Source: JBHHYR01 sp046757585 (GTDB lineage Bacteria; Desulfobacterota; Binatia; HRBIN30). From it: a DNA stretch of 34,571 nucleotides. Shown piece by piece: positions 13,674-22,703 of the stretch. The stretch lies in the NCBI GenBank assembly GCA_046757585.1, contig JBHHYR010000018.1, positions 1-34,571 of the forward strand. The letters run 5' to 3'. The position numbers and the translations under genes were made by a program. Position 1 is the stretch's first letter. Every line of letters begins with the position of its first letter. The notes beneath the pieces were generated by a model. That model was not told the DNA's origin and made no database searches. It saw only the letters and a list, made by a program, of their open reading frames with translations.

Positions 13674-15011
13674 TTAAGAAACCGACCGGGTCCGCAGCGT
13701 AGCTTCCAGGCTGCTCAACAATGCGTCGATGCTCGCATCCTGCGCACGCCTGGTTTCAACGGCGCGCACCGCGTACATGACCGTTGAGTGGTCGCGACCA
13801 CCAAACAGTTGTGCAATATACGGAAACGACGCCTCAGCGAGGGTGCGACTCAGGTACATTGCCACCTGGCGTGGAAACGTCAGCGGGCGGGCGCGCCGAT
13901 GCGACTTCAGATCGGCAACTGACAGCCGGAAGTGGCGGCTCACTGCTTCCTGGACGGCTTCGATCGAGACGACATGCACGGGCGCCGTCACCGGAGCCAG
14001 CACCCGCTGAGCCATTTCGCGATCCAGGGCTCCGCCCGTCAAGGCGGCCGTGGCAAGCACGCGAGTTAGCGCGCCTTCCAGCTCACGAACGCTCGGCCCA
14101 CTGCGCTGCGCCAGCACACGTGCGACGTCGGCAGGCAGCTCGACTCCCTGCAGGGCAGCCTTCTTCATCACGATTTCCACCCGCATCTGATATGTTGGCG
14201 GGTGGATATCGGCAATGAGGCCTCCTTCGAAGCGGCTCCGCAGGCGCTGTTCAAGCGCGGCGATGGCGTGTGGCGGTTTATCCGACGTCAGCACGACCTG
14301 CTTGCCGGCAGCGTAGAGGGCATTGAAAGTGTGGAAGAACTCCTCTTGGGTGCGCTCCTTGCCAGCAAGAAATTCCACATCATCGAGAATCAGGGCATCC
14401 AAGGCGCGGAACTGGTCCCGAAACGCGCGCATCTGATCCTGCCGTAGCGAGGTGATCATATTGTTCATGAACGCTTCCGCCGACAGGCAGGCCATACGGC
14501 AGCGGGGCGGGCGGCGGAGCAAATCGTGCGCCACGGCATTAATGAGGTGCGTCTTACCCAGCCCGACGCCTCCCCACAGGAAGAATGGGTTGAACTGGCG
14601 GCCCGGCGCCTCAGCCACAGCCCGCGCCGCACGACAGGCGACTTCGTTGGCATGACCGACCACGAACGACTCGAAGGTATACTCCGGCACCAATCGTCCG
14701 AGCTTCGGTGCGCGCGGGCCCGGCGCACGGCGTGGCGGTGGTTGCGCGGTCCTGTCAGGTACCGCCGGCGCTCGGCCTGGCGCCACGATCACACGTACCG
14801 CGCCCGTCCCGCCATTGTGCGCCGCCAAGGTCTGGCGAATACATCCTAAGAAGTGGCGTGTCACCCATTGCTGAAAGAACCGGCTGCCCACCTCCAGTCG
14901 CAACCCCTGGTCATCTCTGGCGCAATGAATGGGTTCGATCCAGGTCGCAAAGTTGCGCTCCCCCACCTGCTCGCGCAGCTGCGGCAACGCTGCCAACCAT
15001 TCGGCCTCCAT
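13674..15011 (-). CDS. dnaA: Chromosomal replication initiator DnaA
   Basis: A 445-residue DnaA, the AAA+ protein that binds DnaA boxes and opens the origin. Domain I spans residues 1 to about 75 (LREQVGERNFATWIEPI), followed by a short Pro/Arg-rich domain II. Domain III begins near TFESFVVGHAN and has Walker A GGVGLGKT (147-154) and Walker B ALILDD (206-211). Domain IV carries the DNA-binding signature GGRDHSTV (404-411). The ATG at 15011 is chosen for its GGGAGGGG and for the match to domain I; the open frame runs further to 15206. A perfect DnaA box lies 59 bp upstream, fitting autoregulation. dnaN, recF and gyrB are not adjacent; the gene sits between groESL and a VKOR-DsbA gene. Confidence 0.96.
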   Translation of the reverse strand: MEAEWLAALPQLREQVGERNFATWIEPIHCARDDQGLRLEVGSRFFQQWVTRHFLGCIRQTLAAHNGGTGAVRVIVAPGRAPAVPDRTAQPPPRRAPGPRAPKLGRLVPEYTFESFVVGHANEVACRAARAVAEAPGRQFNPFFLWGGVGLGKTHLINAVAHDLLRRPPRCRMACLSAEAFMNNMITSLRQDQMRAFRDQFRALDALILDDVEFLAGKERTQEEFFHTFNALYAAGKQVVLTSDKPPHAIAALEQRLRSRFEGGLIADIHPPTYQMRVEIVMKKAALQGVELPADVARVLAQRSGPSVRELEGALTRVLATAALTGGALDREMAQRVLAPVTAPVHVVSIEAVQEAVSRHFRLSVADLKSHRRARPLTFPRQVAMYLSRTLAEASFPYIAQLFGGRDHSTVMYAVRAVETRRAQDASIDALLSSLEATLRTRSVS

Positions 15012-15069
15012 ATGCACCCGCCCCTCCCATGTATCGTTCGAAAAAAATCCTGCCGGCCGCGCGCGCCGG

Positions 15070-15078
15070 TTATCCACA
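15070..15078 (+). promoter_or_regulatory. Perfect consensus DnaA box upstream of dnaA
   Basis: TTATCCACA matches the strong R1-type DnaA box exactly, 59 bp before the dnaA start codon. Immediately after it, the opposite strand reads TTGTCCCCA (a weak match), giving a possible head-to-head pair. This is typical for dnaA self-repression. Confidence 0.75.
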
Positions 15079-15416
15079 CTTGGGGACAACGCAGCAAGTG
15101 ACCGACCTCGCACCGCTTCCATCCATCCTCCACACCACCATGCACACCTCTCCGTACACGTCCGCCCCGCCTCCCGCTTCAGGAAGCCGACACGCGCAGC
15201 CGACAAGAGTCATCTGCAATGTAAGAACGTAAGGAGCCTAGACAGCTCGGAGCGAGCCTCAAGTAGTCGAGGGTCGTGTTCCTGTCAAGTCATTTTTCCG
15301 CGCGTGCGTTCATCACGCCATTTCGCACACATCACACGGCACATTATATCGTGATACGACCTGTTGTGTTGTGCGGGTGCCGCCGCGTCACAGCACCGCC
15401 CCGAATTGTGCCTACG
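15079..15416. other. dnaA upstream region with promoter-like sequences
   Basis: No gene is supported here. On the minus strand there is a perfect TATAAT (15343-15348), without a good -35 at the right distance, and a perfect TTGACA (15283-15288), without a good -10. The stretch from about 15290 to 15370 is AT-richer than its surroundings. TTTCGCACA near 15330 resembles a DnaA box weakly. A cluster of boxes, as needed for an origin, is not seen. Confidence 0.4.
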
Positions 15417-16613
15417 TCAGTGACCGGCACGTGCGAGCGTGACAGCGCTGCGCAGCAATTCCGGGTCCAGGGCACCCTTGATTCTCCGCCCGTTGATGAA
15501 GATGGTCGGCGTCGAATCGATCCCTAGCTCGGCTCCCTCCTGCGCATCGCGCTCCACCCGGGCACGCGCCGTGCTGCTACCGAGACACCCCGTGAAGCGA
15601 GGGACGTCCAACCCTACGCGCGCCGCGTATTGCAGCAGGAAGGCACGGCCGAGCTGGCGCTGGTGCGTGAAGAGGAGGTCCTGAAACTGCCAGAATTTTC
15701 CTTGCTCGGCCGCACACTCCGACGCCACCGCCGCCAGGCAGGCCTCCGGATGTACTCGTGTGGGAACACCAGGGTTGCAGCTCCGGTCCAGCGGGAAGTG
15801 GCGGAAGACGACGCGCACGTCACGGCCAACCCTGTGCAAGACCTCCTCCAGACTCTTATGGAACGCAGCGCAGTGGCCGCACTCGAAGTCGGAAAACTCC
15901 ACAATGGTAACCGGGGCGTTCGGATCGCCCCGCGCGTTACGACCGGTGTCGGCTGGCAGCTGCGCCACGGGCCTGGCAAAGTACCAGCGGTAGAAATCAG
16001 GGCGCTGGCGCTGAATCGCGGCCGCAGTCGCGAGCTGACCGCCCCGCCCGAGCGCCTCCCAGCTGCCCAGCCCGACGAGGGCGAGGGCCACTATGAGGCT
16101 GCTCGCGAACACCAACTGGTCTTGCCCACTCCGGCGTGCGGCCTGGCGCCGCCTGCCAACCCGTAAAGCCGAACGCAGCCGCCAGGCGGTGCCGAAAAGG
16201 CCTACGTTGACGAGGTAGAGTGTACCGCACATCATGCAGACAGCATGCAGGACGGCGAAGGCAATGACCGCCATGTAAATCGAGAACAACACCCCCCACA
16301 CCGCTGAAGCGAACGCGAGTGCGGCCAACGTCGCGCGCATCGAAGCGCGGCGCGCCGCCACACCCCCTCCCGCGAGACCTAGGATGCCCAAGTAGTAGAG
16401 GATCGCCCAAGTGGCTACCGAGAATCCGGCCAACGACGCGTACCGACTTCCTAGAACGACGTCACAATTGACCCGCGCACTGACATTGCAAAAACTCGTG
16501 TAGTTGACGTCTGTGGCCAGCTTACGATGCAGCGCCTCGATCGTCACGCTCACGCCAAGACCGATCACCGCAAGAATGATGACTGGCAGAGCTTTCTTCA
16601 GACGATCCCTCAT
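15417..16613 (-). CDS. VKOR-DsbA fusion: membrane thiol oxidase linked to a thioredoxin-fold oxidoreductase
   Basis: A 398-residue fusion expected to make disulfide bonds outside the cytoplasm. Residues 1 to about 190 are a vitamin K epoxide reductase-like membrane domain with several transmembrane helices, the loop cysteines Cys42 and Cys50 (FCNVSARVNCDVVLGSRYAS) and the quinone-proximal CMMC pair (Cys126/129). After a further hydrophobic segment, residues about 230-398 form a DsbA-like domain with CGHC (Cys245/248) and a cis-proline loop (DSTPTIFINGRR). VKOR would reoxidise the DsbA domain using quinone, replacing DsbB. The ATG at 16613 has AGGGGA 8 nt upstream; an upstream in-frame start at 16652 is less likely. 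It lies 71 bp after truB on the same strand. Likely clients are the secreted propellers and lipoproteins with Cys pairs (inference). Confidence 0.93.
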   Translation of the reverse strand: MRDRLKKALPVIILAVIGLGVSVTIEALHRKLATDVNYTSFCNVSARVNCDVVLGSRYASLAGFSVATWAILYYLGILGLAGGGVAARRASMRATLAALAFASAVWGVLFSIYMAVIAFAVLHAVCMMCGTLYLVNVGLFGTAWRLRSALRVGRRRQAARRSGQDQLVFASSLIVALALVGLGSWEALGRGGQLATAAAIQRQRPDFYRWYFARPVAQLPADTGRNARGDPNAPVTIVEFSDFECGHCAAFHKSLEEVLHRVGRDVRVVFRHFPLDRSCNPGVPTRVHPEACLAAVASECAAEQGKFWQFQDLLFTHQRQLGRAFLLQYAARVGLDVPRFTGCLGSSTARARVERDAQEGAELGIDSTPTIFINGRRIKGALDPELLRSAVTLARAGH

Positions 16614-16684
16614 CGACGAGGTCCCCTTATGGAATCCGCCCTTCCTTGCCACCCCCGGCCGCGAACCGCAAGCGCGACCGCCGG

Positions 16685-17569
16685 CTACGGCGCCACATGG
16701 CCGCCATCCGCGAAGACTCGAGCAAAACGCCAGCGATTATGCCGGTCCATCACAATCACCGATACCAAGGCGCCATTCGGATCGACCAACTTCACGGTTT
16801 CACGGCAGTCGCCGGGGCGGATCGACTGCAGCACCGCTTCGTCGCCTCGGCGCGCCCGCTGCGCCGTAGCGGCATCGATTTCGATTTCACGCAGATGCCG
16901 CAGCGAATCACGCAGGCTGATGAACGATAGCGCCTCCCGGCCAAGGGCGTCGAGGGCGATCGCATCCTCGACGGGGAAGCTACCGAAGCGCGTGCGCCGC
17001 AGGGCCTCGAGGTGGCCCACCGTACCGAGGGCGATCGCGATCTGCTGAGCCAAGACCCGGATATACGTGCCTTTCGAACTCGCCACGGAAAACGCGACCC
17101 GCCCGTCTCCCAGATCCGTCAAGCACAGGGCGTTGATTCGGATCGGCCGCGGCTGGCGCTCGATCGCAATCCCCTGGCGTGCCAACTTATACAGTGGCGT
17201 CCCTTGATGCTTGATCGCTGAATGCATCGGTGGCGTTTGCAGCGTTTCGCCGACAAACTGTCTTGCTACTCGCTCTACCTCCGCCTGGCCGCAGCGTGGC
17301 ACTGCCGCGGTGGCAATGACAGTTCCGGTGGGGTCGCCGGTGTCAGTCTCGGCACCGAGCCGAATGAGCCCGACGTACTCCTTGTCTGCCGCATTTAAAA
17401 ACTGCGCGATCTTCGTTGCTTCCCCAACGCACAACGGCAGGATGCCGCTGGCAAAGGGGTCGAGGGTGCCGAGGTGGCCTGTCTTGCAGCGCACCTGCCG
17501 CTTGACAGCCCGTACGGCATCAGCAGACGTGAGGCCTTCTGGCTTGTCGATAAGCAAAAGCCCACCCAT
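16685..17569 (-). CDS. truB: tRNA pseudouridine(55) synthase TruB
   Basis: A 294-residue enzyme that converts U55 of the tRNA T-loop to pseudouridine. The start GGLLLIDKPEGLTSADAV, the catalytic GTLDPFASGILP with Asp37, the TPPMHSAIKHQG motif and SSKGTYIRVLAQQI are all typical of TruB. A C-terminal PUA-like portion follows. GAGGAG lies just before the ATG, overlapping the region of the rbfA stop, so rbfA and truB are probably translated together. rpsO and pnp, the usual next genes, are absent; VKOR-DsbA follows instead. Confidence 0.96.
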   Translation of the reverse strand: MGGLLLIDKPEGLTSADAVRAVKRQVRCKTGHLGTLDPFASGILPLCVGEATKIAQFLNAADKEYVGLIRLGAETDTGDPTGTVIATAAVPRCGQAEVERVARQFVGETLQTPPMHSAIKHQGTPLYKLARQGIAIERQPRPIRINALCLTDLGDGRVAFSVASSKGTYIRVLAQQIAIALGTVGHLEALRRTRFGSFPVEDAIALDALGREALSFISLRDSLRHLREIEIDAATAQRARRGDEAVLQSIRPGDCRETVKLVDPNGALVSVIVMDRHNRWRFARVFADGGHVAP

Positions 17570-17578
17570 CAGTGCTCC

Positions 17579-17929
17579 TCAATGGTCCTTACCGTGAGCT
17601 TCATGGAGCAGGTTGGCAAGCCGTTCAGCGGTTTCCAAGGTTGGGTCGAAGACGAAGGTAAGATTAGGTGCATAGCGGAGTCCGAGTCGCCGGGTCACCT
17701 GCGCTTTGATGAAGCCGGCGGCGCTTTGCAGGCCACTCAAAGAGCGCTGGCGAGCCGCTACGCCACCCACGCAACTGAAATACACCTTGGCGTGCCGGAG
17801 GTCATTGCTCAGATCCACTGTCGTGAGGGAAATCATACCGATCCGCGGATCCTTGATGTCGCGTAACAACAGCTCGGCGATCACTTCGCGGACAGCTTCT
17901 CCCACCCGGTCGGCTCGGCGTCCCGTCAT
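17579..17929 (-). CDS. rbfA: Ribosome-binding factor A
   Basis: A 116-residue RbfA, which binds the 30S subunit during late 16S rRNA maturation and cold adaptation. RRADRVGEAVREVIAELLL, DPRIGMISLTTVDLS and DLRHAKVYFS are characteristic, and the protein ends in the LRYAPNLTFVFDPTLE segment followed by a short tail. The frame is open to 18004, but the ATG at 17929 matches the family's N-terminus and has a GGAAGGG upstream. It lies 9 bp from truB and 75 bp from ylxP, in the conserved infB-rbfA-truB order. Confidence 0.94.
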   Translation of the reverse strand: MTGRRADRVGEAVREVIAELLLRDIKDPRIGMISLTTVDLSNDLRHAKVYFSCVGGVAARQRSLSGLQSAAGFIKAQVTRRLGLRYAPNLTFVFDPTLETAERLANLLHEAHGKDH

Positions 17930-18004
17930 CAGATTGCCACCCTTCCGCCTTGGTGAGGCCCCTTGCAATTCGACTGCACGACGGGCCAGCTCGCCGCACG
18001 GCAC

Positions 18005-18292
18005 CTAGCAATGAATGACCTCGATCTGCTCTTCGCCGAGTTCCGCGACCTGCATGTCGTCAATGAAGCGCACCACCTGACGCAGCGACCCATCAACGTG
18101 CGGCACGTCGGTACCGATCTGGCAGATTCCCAGGACGGCGCGCTGCCAGAGGTCCTGCCCGTCGCACTCGGCAATCGACACATTGAATGTGTTCGCCACG
18201 CGAGCCTTGATTTTCTTGAGGACACCGCGCTTTCCCTTCAGAGAATGATTCTCCGGCAGGAACAACGTAAGCCTGAGGATCCCAACCACCAC
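18005..18292 (-). CDS. ylxP: YlxP/DUF503 family protein
   Basis: A 95-residue member of the DUF503 family, which is very often encoded between infB and rbfA; a role in ribosome maturation has been proposed for it. LRLTLFLPENHSLKGKRGVL and FNVSIAECDGQDLWQRAVLG are family motifs. I choose the GTG at 18292 because a GGAG lies 9 nt upstream and other members start just before VVGxLRL; a GTG at 18307 gives five more residues. It has no membrane or secretion signal. Confidence 0.88.
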   Translation of the reverse strand: MVVGILRLTLFLPENHSLKGKRGVLKKIKARVANTFNVSIAECDGQDLWQRAVLGICQIGTDVPHVDGSLRQVVRFIDDMQVAELGEEQIEVIHC

Positions 18293-18385
18293 GGCCCGGT
18301 TCTCCACAAGGAAGTGCCCAGTTACGGAGCCGCAGCAACCGCCGGGCCGGTCACCCCCTCGGCCACGTCCATGCTTCCAGCCCGC

Positions 18386-21031
18386 CTACACCCGGCGCTC
18401 GGCACTGGTTGACTTGCCAGTCGCAGGCGTCAGTCGCCGGGCCACACGCTCAGTCTCATAGGCCTCGATGACATCGCCTGTTTTCACATCCTGGTAATCT
18501 TCCAACCCGATGCCGCACTCGTAGCCGGACTGCACCTCGCGGGCATCCTCCTTAAACCGCCGCAGACTTGCCACTCTTCCCGTATGGATGACGACATGGT
18601 CCCGCACGAGGCGGACTGCAGCGTTTCGAACCATTTTCCCTTCCGTCACGAACGATCCGGCCACAACGCCGACACTAGGCACAGTGAACAGTTCCCGCAC
18701 CTCGGCTCGACCGACCGTCTTTTCTTTGACGGCAGGCTCGAGTAGGCCTTCCATGGCATCCCGGACATCGTTCATGGCGTCATAAATGACGGTGTACAGT
18801 CGGACATCCACACCTTCGCGCTCCGCGACATCCGCCGCTTTCGACTCCGGGCGCACGTTGAACCCCATCACGACCGCATTGGACGCCGAGGCAAGCTGGA
18901 CATCACTCTCGGTGATCCCGCCCACGGAGGCGTGCAGGACATTGAGACGGACTTCATCGGTCGACAGGCGGGTGAGCGCTTCGCTTAGGGCTTCAACCGA
19001 CCCCTGAACGTCCGCTTTGATCACCACGCAGAGTTCCTTGACATCGCCAGCTTGGATCTGCTGGTAGAGATCTTCGAGCGAGACCTTGGCCGTCTTCACC
19101 AAGCTTGCCTCGCGCTGCCTACCGCGCCGGTGTTCGGCCACTTCCCGTGCGGTTGCCTCATCGGTCGCCGCCACGAAGGGGATCCCTGCGTCGGGCACAC
19201 CTTGCAACCCCAGGATTTCCACAGGGGTGGACGGCCGTGCCGCCTCGACCCTACGACCCCTGTCGTCCATCATGGCTCGCACGCGGCCATAGTTGCCGCC
19301 GCAAACAAACGGGTCGCCGACCTTCAACGTACCTTCCTGAACCAAGACAGTGGCCACCGCCCCGCGCCCGCGGTCGAGTCGTGCCTCGACGATCGTGCCC
19401 CGTGCCAGCTTGTCCGCGTTGGCTTTGAGCTCCAGGATGTCTGCCTCCAAAAGGAGCATCTCAAGCAATTGCGGGATTCCTTCCTTGGTTTTGGCGGACA
19501 CGGGAACGCAGATGGTGTCGCCGCCCCAGTCTTCCGCAACCAGGCCGTAATCGGCAAGCCCTTGCTTGATCCGCTCAATGTTGGCCTCGGGCTTGTCGAT
19601 CTTGTTAATAGCCACGATGATCGGCACCTCAGCAGCTCGGGCATGGTTGATCGCCTCCACGGTCTGCGGCATGACGCCGTCGTCCGCTGCGACCACCAAC
19701 ACCACGACGTCCGTGACCTTGGCACCGCGCGAGCGCATGGCGGTGAAGGCTTCGTGGCCAGGCGTATCGAGGAAGGTGACCCGTTTCTCACCGATCTCAA
19801 CGCTGTAAGCACCGATGTGTTGGGTGATGCCACCGGCCTCCTGCGCCGTCACATTGGTCTGGCGAATGGCGTCGAGCAGCGAGGTTTTACCGTGGTCGAC
19901 ATGGCCCATGATTGTCACAACGGGGGGTCGTGGCTGCCTGCTCTGCTCGGTCTCGGCCTCGTGAGCCACCTCGAGCACGGATTCCGCGTCAAACGCAACG
20001 TTTTCCACGTTGTAGTCAAATTCCGACGCGATCAGGCTGGCGGTATCGAAATCGAGCGTCTGGTTGATGGTGGCCATCATACCGGAATCCATCAACTTCT
20101 TGATGATCTCGCCGGCTTTGACACCCATTGCTTTGGCGAGCTCTCCCACGGTGATGACCTCGGCAATCCGGACGACACGCTTACTGGCTCGCGGTATGGT
20201 GATTTCGGTCTTTTTCTGTTCCTTGCCGGGCAAGGCCTTCTTCTTGCGGGGGAGTCTGGCACGGCGGCGGTCGCGTTCAATGACTTCAGGAAGCTCCGAT
20301 TTCTTGATGACCCGTCGCTTTTTCTTCCGTGGCCTACCGGGCTCGGTCGCCGGAGGGGGAAGCGGCGCGGTGATCTCGCGTCGCGGCGCTTCGCGCCCGG
20401 CGTACCCGGCAGGGCCCCGGCGCGCGGGCGCGGGCGCCTCTGTCTTCCGCAGGTCAATCTTGCCCAGCACTCGCGGCCCTGTGATTCCCTCATTGCTCGG
20501 CTGCCGCTTTGCCAGCCCAGTTGGACCCGGCCGAAGGTTTGGCTCGACCGCAGATCGCTCCGCAGGGACCGCCTCCTCCGGCGCGAACGCGGCGCCCCCA
20601 TCCTCCGGCGGCGGAGTTCCGGCCACCGAAGGTCGCTGCGATTCCGGCACCGGTTCAGGCAGGGGCTCCGGCGTAGCGAACGACTCGAACGCCTCAGTAG
20701 ACAACGGCAGCGGCTCCGCGGGTTCGGGCAAGCTGGCATCCTGGCTCGGCACGCGTTCGACCGATGTCGTCCGGCGCCGGATCACATGCGTTCCCACCCG
20801 GCGCTCGACTACAGTCTGGCCTTCCAGACCGGTACTGACACGCTCGCCACCGACGGAGACCGAGGGCTTTTCCTCCCGCCCGAGTTCGGCCTTCACCTGC
20901 TCGATCTCTTCCTCGCTCAACGAGCTTTGGGATCGCTTGCCGTGGATGCCGAGCTTCTCGAGCTTTGCGATCAGCACTTTGCTCTCGACGCCCGTTTCTT
21001 TGGCGATTTCGTGTATCCGCTTGCGTGCCAT
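18386..21031 (-). CDS. infB: Translation initiation factor IF-2
   Basis: An 881-residue GTPase that brings initiator tRNA to the 30S subunit. The N-terminus has an IF2_N domain (MARKRIHEIAKETGVESKVL), then about 180 residues of Pro/Glu/Ala-rich linker and a Lys/Arg-rich stretch (RPRKKKRRVIKK). A second IF2_N-type domain lies at about 288-340. The G domain has GHVDHGKT (376-383), DTPGH (422-426) and NKID (476-479). Domains II-IV follow with the tRNA-binding C-terminal barrel (GYECGIGLEDYQDVKTGD). GAGGT precedes the ATG. It starts 5 bp after ylxR ends. Confidence 0.98.
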   Translation of the reverse strand: MARKRIHEIAKETGVESKVLIAKLEKLGIHGKRSQSSLSEEEIEQVKAELGREEKPSVSVGGERVSTGLEGQTVVERRVGTHVIRRRTTSVERVPSQDASLPEPAEPLPLSTEAFESFATPEPLPEPVPESQRPSVAGTPPPEDGGAAFAPEEAVPAERSAVEPNLRPGPTGLAKRQPSNEGITGPRVLGKIDLRKTEAPAPARRGPAGYAGREAPRREITAPLPPPATEPGRPRKKKRRVIKKSELPEVIERDRRRARLPRKKKALPGKEQKKTEITIPRASKRVVRIAEVITVGELAKAMGVKAGEIIKKLMDSGMMATINQTLDFDTASLIASEFDYNVENVAFDAESVLEVAHEAETEQSRQPRPPVVTIMGHVDHGKTSLLDAIRQTNVTAQEAGGITQHIGAYSVEIGEKRVTFLDTPGHEAFTAMRSRGAKVTDVVVLVVAADDGVMPQTVEAINHARAAEVPIIVAINKIDKPEANIERIKQGLADYGLVAEDWGGDTICVPVSAKTKEGIPQLLEMLLLEADILELKANADKLARGTIVEARLDRGRGAVATVLVQEGTLKVGDPFVCGGNYGRVRAMMDDRGRRVEAARPSTPVEILGLQGVPDAGIPFVAATDEATAREVAEHRRGRQREASLVKTAKVSLEDLYQQIQAGDVKELCVVIKADVQGSVEALSEALTRLSTDEVRLNVLHASVGGITESDVQLASASNAVVMGFNVRPESKAADVAEREGVDVRLYTVIYDAMNDVRDAMEGLLEPAVKEKTVGRAEVRELFTVPSVGVVAGSFVTEGKMVRNAAVRLVRDHVVIHTGRVASLRRFKEDAREVQSGYECGIGLEDYQDVKTGDVIEAYETERVARRLTPATGKSTSAERRV

Positions 21032-21036
21032 GCCGC

Positions 21037-21327
21037 CTACCTCATCATAGCCGACTGCTCGCCTGGTTTCAGCTCCTCCAGGAACGCGCGCCGGCTTCCT
21101 TTATCCACATTGCAGCCCAGAGATCGCACCAGCCCCTTCCGCTGCGCGAAGCGCTCCCAGCATTCCGGCGAGCGGTGCAGGTACGCGCTGCGCCCCGTGT
21201 GAGCCCGCCGGTCCACACGCTGAAGCGTGCCCCCGGGCCCGCTCGCCAGCCGCAGCAGGCTGGCCTGCGGTGCCCGCGCGCGACAACCCACACACATACG
21301 AAGCGGTACATGTCGGGTTCGGCTCAC
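21037..21327 (-). CDS. ylxR: YlxR/DUF448 family RNA-binding-like protein
   Basis: A 96-residue YlxR-like protein, usual between nusA and infB and linked to RNA binding or RNase P/nucleoid regulation in some bacteria. PLRMCVGCRAR with its CxxC, GRSAYLHRSPECWERFAQRKGL and a basic character mark the family. The GTG start at 21327 overlaps the nusA stop as GTGA, so translation is probably coupled to nusA. A sequence identical to the DnaA-box consensus lies inside the gene at 21101-21109 but is part of the coding sequence. Confidence 0.9.
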   Translation of the reverse strand: MSRTRHVPLRMCVGCRARAPQASLLRLASGPGGTLQRVDRRAHTGRSAYLHRSPECWERFAQRKGLVRSLGCNVDKGSRRAFLEELKPGEQSAMMR

Positions 21328-22685
21328 GACGCCTTCCCCTCTTCGGCGCCGGCAGTCGCGCCGGTTTCTTCACCGTCCGCCTCATGGGGCGATTCTGGTT
21401 CCCCCGCCGCCTCCGCGGCCGCGGCCGCCGCCTCAGCTTCGCGTTGTTTGGCCTCGACGTGAGCCCTGACCGCTTTGAGGATCGATCCGGCACGTTCAGG
21501 ACCAAGCCCTTCGATCTCAGCAATCGCCTGCTCGTCCGCCTGCGCAACTTCTTCCGCCGATTTGAAGCCGTTCTGGTAGAGCAATTCGGCAGCCACGTCG
21601 CCGATACCGGGTACGCCGGTGAGCGAGGCCCGTGCCTGCCGCGCCTCCTCATCGGCTTCAGATTCACTTCGGGCATCCAACTTGAAACCGGTCAATCGTG
21701 AGGCCAGGCGCACGTTCTGCCCCTTTCGGCCGATCGCCAGGGAAAGTTGGTCGTCCGGAACGATGACCTCCATGCTACGGTCGTCCTCGTCCATGACGAT
21801 CTTCGCCACCTTCGCCGGGGCCAGCGCCCGGCAAACGAACTCCGCGGGATCCGGGGTCCAGTGGACGATATCAATCTTCTCGCCGCGCAGCTCCTGGACC
21901 ACCGCTTGGACGCGAGTGCCCTTCATGCCCACGCATGCGCCCACCGGGTCGACATCCATATCATTGGACACCACAGCAATCTTGGCTCGGCCACCAGGTT
22001 CGCGCGCCGCGCCCTTGATCTCGACGATGCCTTCATACACCTCAGGCACTTCCTGCTCGAACAGCTTCATGAGGAAACCCGGATGGGTGCGGGACAACAC
22101 GATCTGCGGCCCCTTGCTGGTCATCTCGACCTCGAGAATGTATGCGCGGATCCGGTCTCCCTGGCGGTAGCGCTCGCGCGGAATCTGCTCTTTTTCGGGT
22201 AGGATAGCATCCGTACGTCCCAGGTTCACAATGATGTTCTTCTTCTCGAAACGCTGCACGATCCCAGAATGCGTGAGCTCGCCCTTGCGATCCTTGAATT
22301 CGTTGTAGATGATCTCGCGCTCCGCATCACGCAACCGCTGAATGAGACTCTGTTTCGCCGCCTGTGCGGCGATACGGCCGTAGCGTTGATCCAGTTTTTC
22401 CAGCAGCTCGTCGCCGAGCTGCGCCTCAGGGTCAAGATTGGCGCGTGCCGCCTCGAGGGAGATCTGAGTCGCCCGATCAGCCACCTCTTCAACAACCGTC
22501 AAGATCTTGAATAGCTCCACTTCACCGATTTCCGGGTTGAACTTGGCCTCCAAGCGGGTCTCGGCTCCAATGATCTTCTTGGCCGCGGACAGCATGGCGT
22601 TTTCGATCGCACCGACCACGATCGAACGGTCAATGCCCTTCTCCTTGCTCACCTGTTCAATGACGCGGCTCAGCTCCGGTTGCAT
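21324..22685 (-). CDS. nusA: Transcription termination/antitermination factor NusA
   Basis: A 453-residue NusA, which binds RNA polymerase and nascent RNA and controls pausing, termination and antitermination. Order of parts: N-terminal RNAP-binding domain (1 to about 125), S1 domain (GIVQRFEKKNIIVNLGRTDAI region), two KH domains (VGACVGMKGTRVQ and SLAIGRKGQNVRLA), then a single helix-hairpin-helix region (LTGVPGIGDVAAELLYQNG) and an Ala/Glu-rich acidic tail. It lacks the long duplicated acidic C-terminal repeats of enterobacterial NusA, which is normal for many phyla. The ATG at 22685 has a perfect AAGGAGGT just upstream. rimP ends 18 bp before it. Confidence 0.98.
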   Translation of the reverse strand: MQPELSRVIEQVSKEKGIDRSIVVGAIENAMLSAAKKIIGAETRLEAKFNPEIGEVELFKILTVVEEVADRATQISLEAARANLDPEAQLGDELLEKLDQRYGRIAAQAAKQSLIQRLRDAEREIIYNEFKDRKGELTHSGIVQRFEKKNIIVNLGRTDAILPEKEQIPRERYRQGDRIRAYILEVEMTSKGPQIVLSRTHPGFLMKLFEQEVPEVYEGIVEIKGAAREPGGRAKIAVVSNDMDVDPVGACVGMKGTRVQAVVQELRGEKIDIVHWTPDPAEFVCRALAPAKVAKIVMDEDDRSMEVIVPDDQLSLAIGRKGQNVRLASRLTGFKLDARSESEADEEARQARASLTGVPGIGDVAAELLYQNGFKSAEEVAQADEQAIAEIEGLGPERAGSILKAVRAHVEAKQREAEAAAAAAEAAGEPESPHEADGEETGATAGAEEGKAS

Positions 22686-22703
22686 AACGACCTCCTTGGC
22701 CTC

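Noticed and set aside
15079..15416. Possible replication origin
   Set aside because: Only one strong DnaA box next to the region and no box cluster or long AT-rich unwinding element.
21101..21109. Perfect TTATCCACA sequence
   Set aside because: It lies inside the ylxR coding sequence with no second box nearby, so a functional DnaA site is not supported.
19052..21202. A 716-codon plus-strand open frame antisense to infB
   Set aside because: Shadow of infB caused by high GC at third positions.
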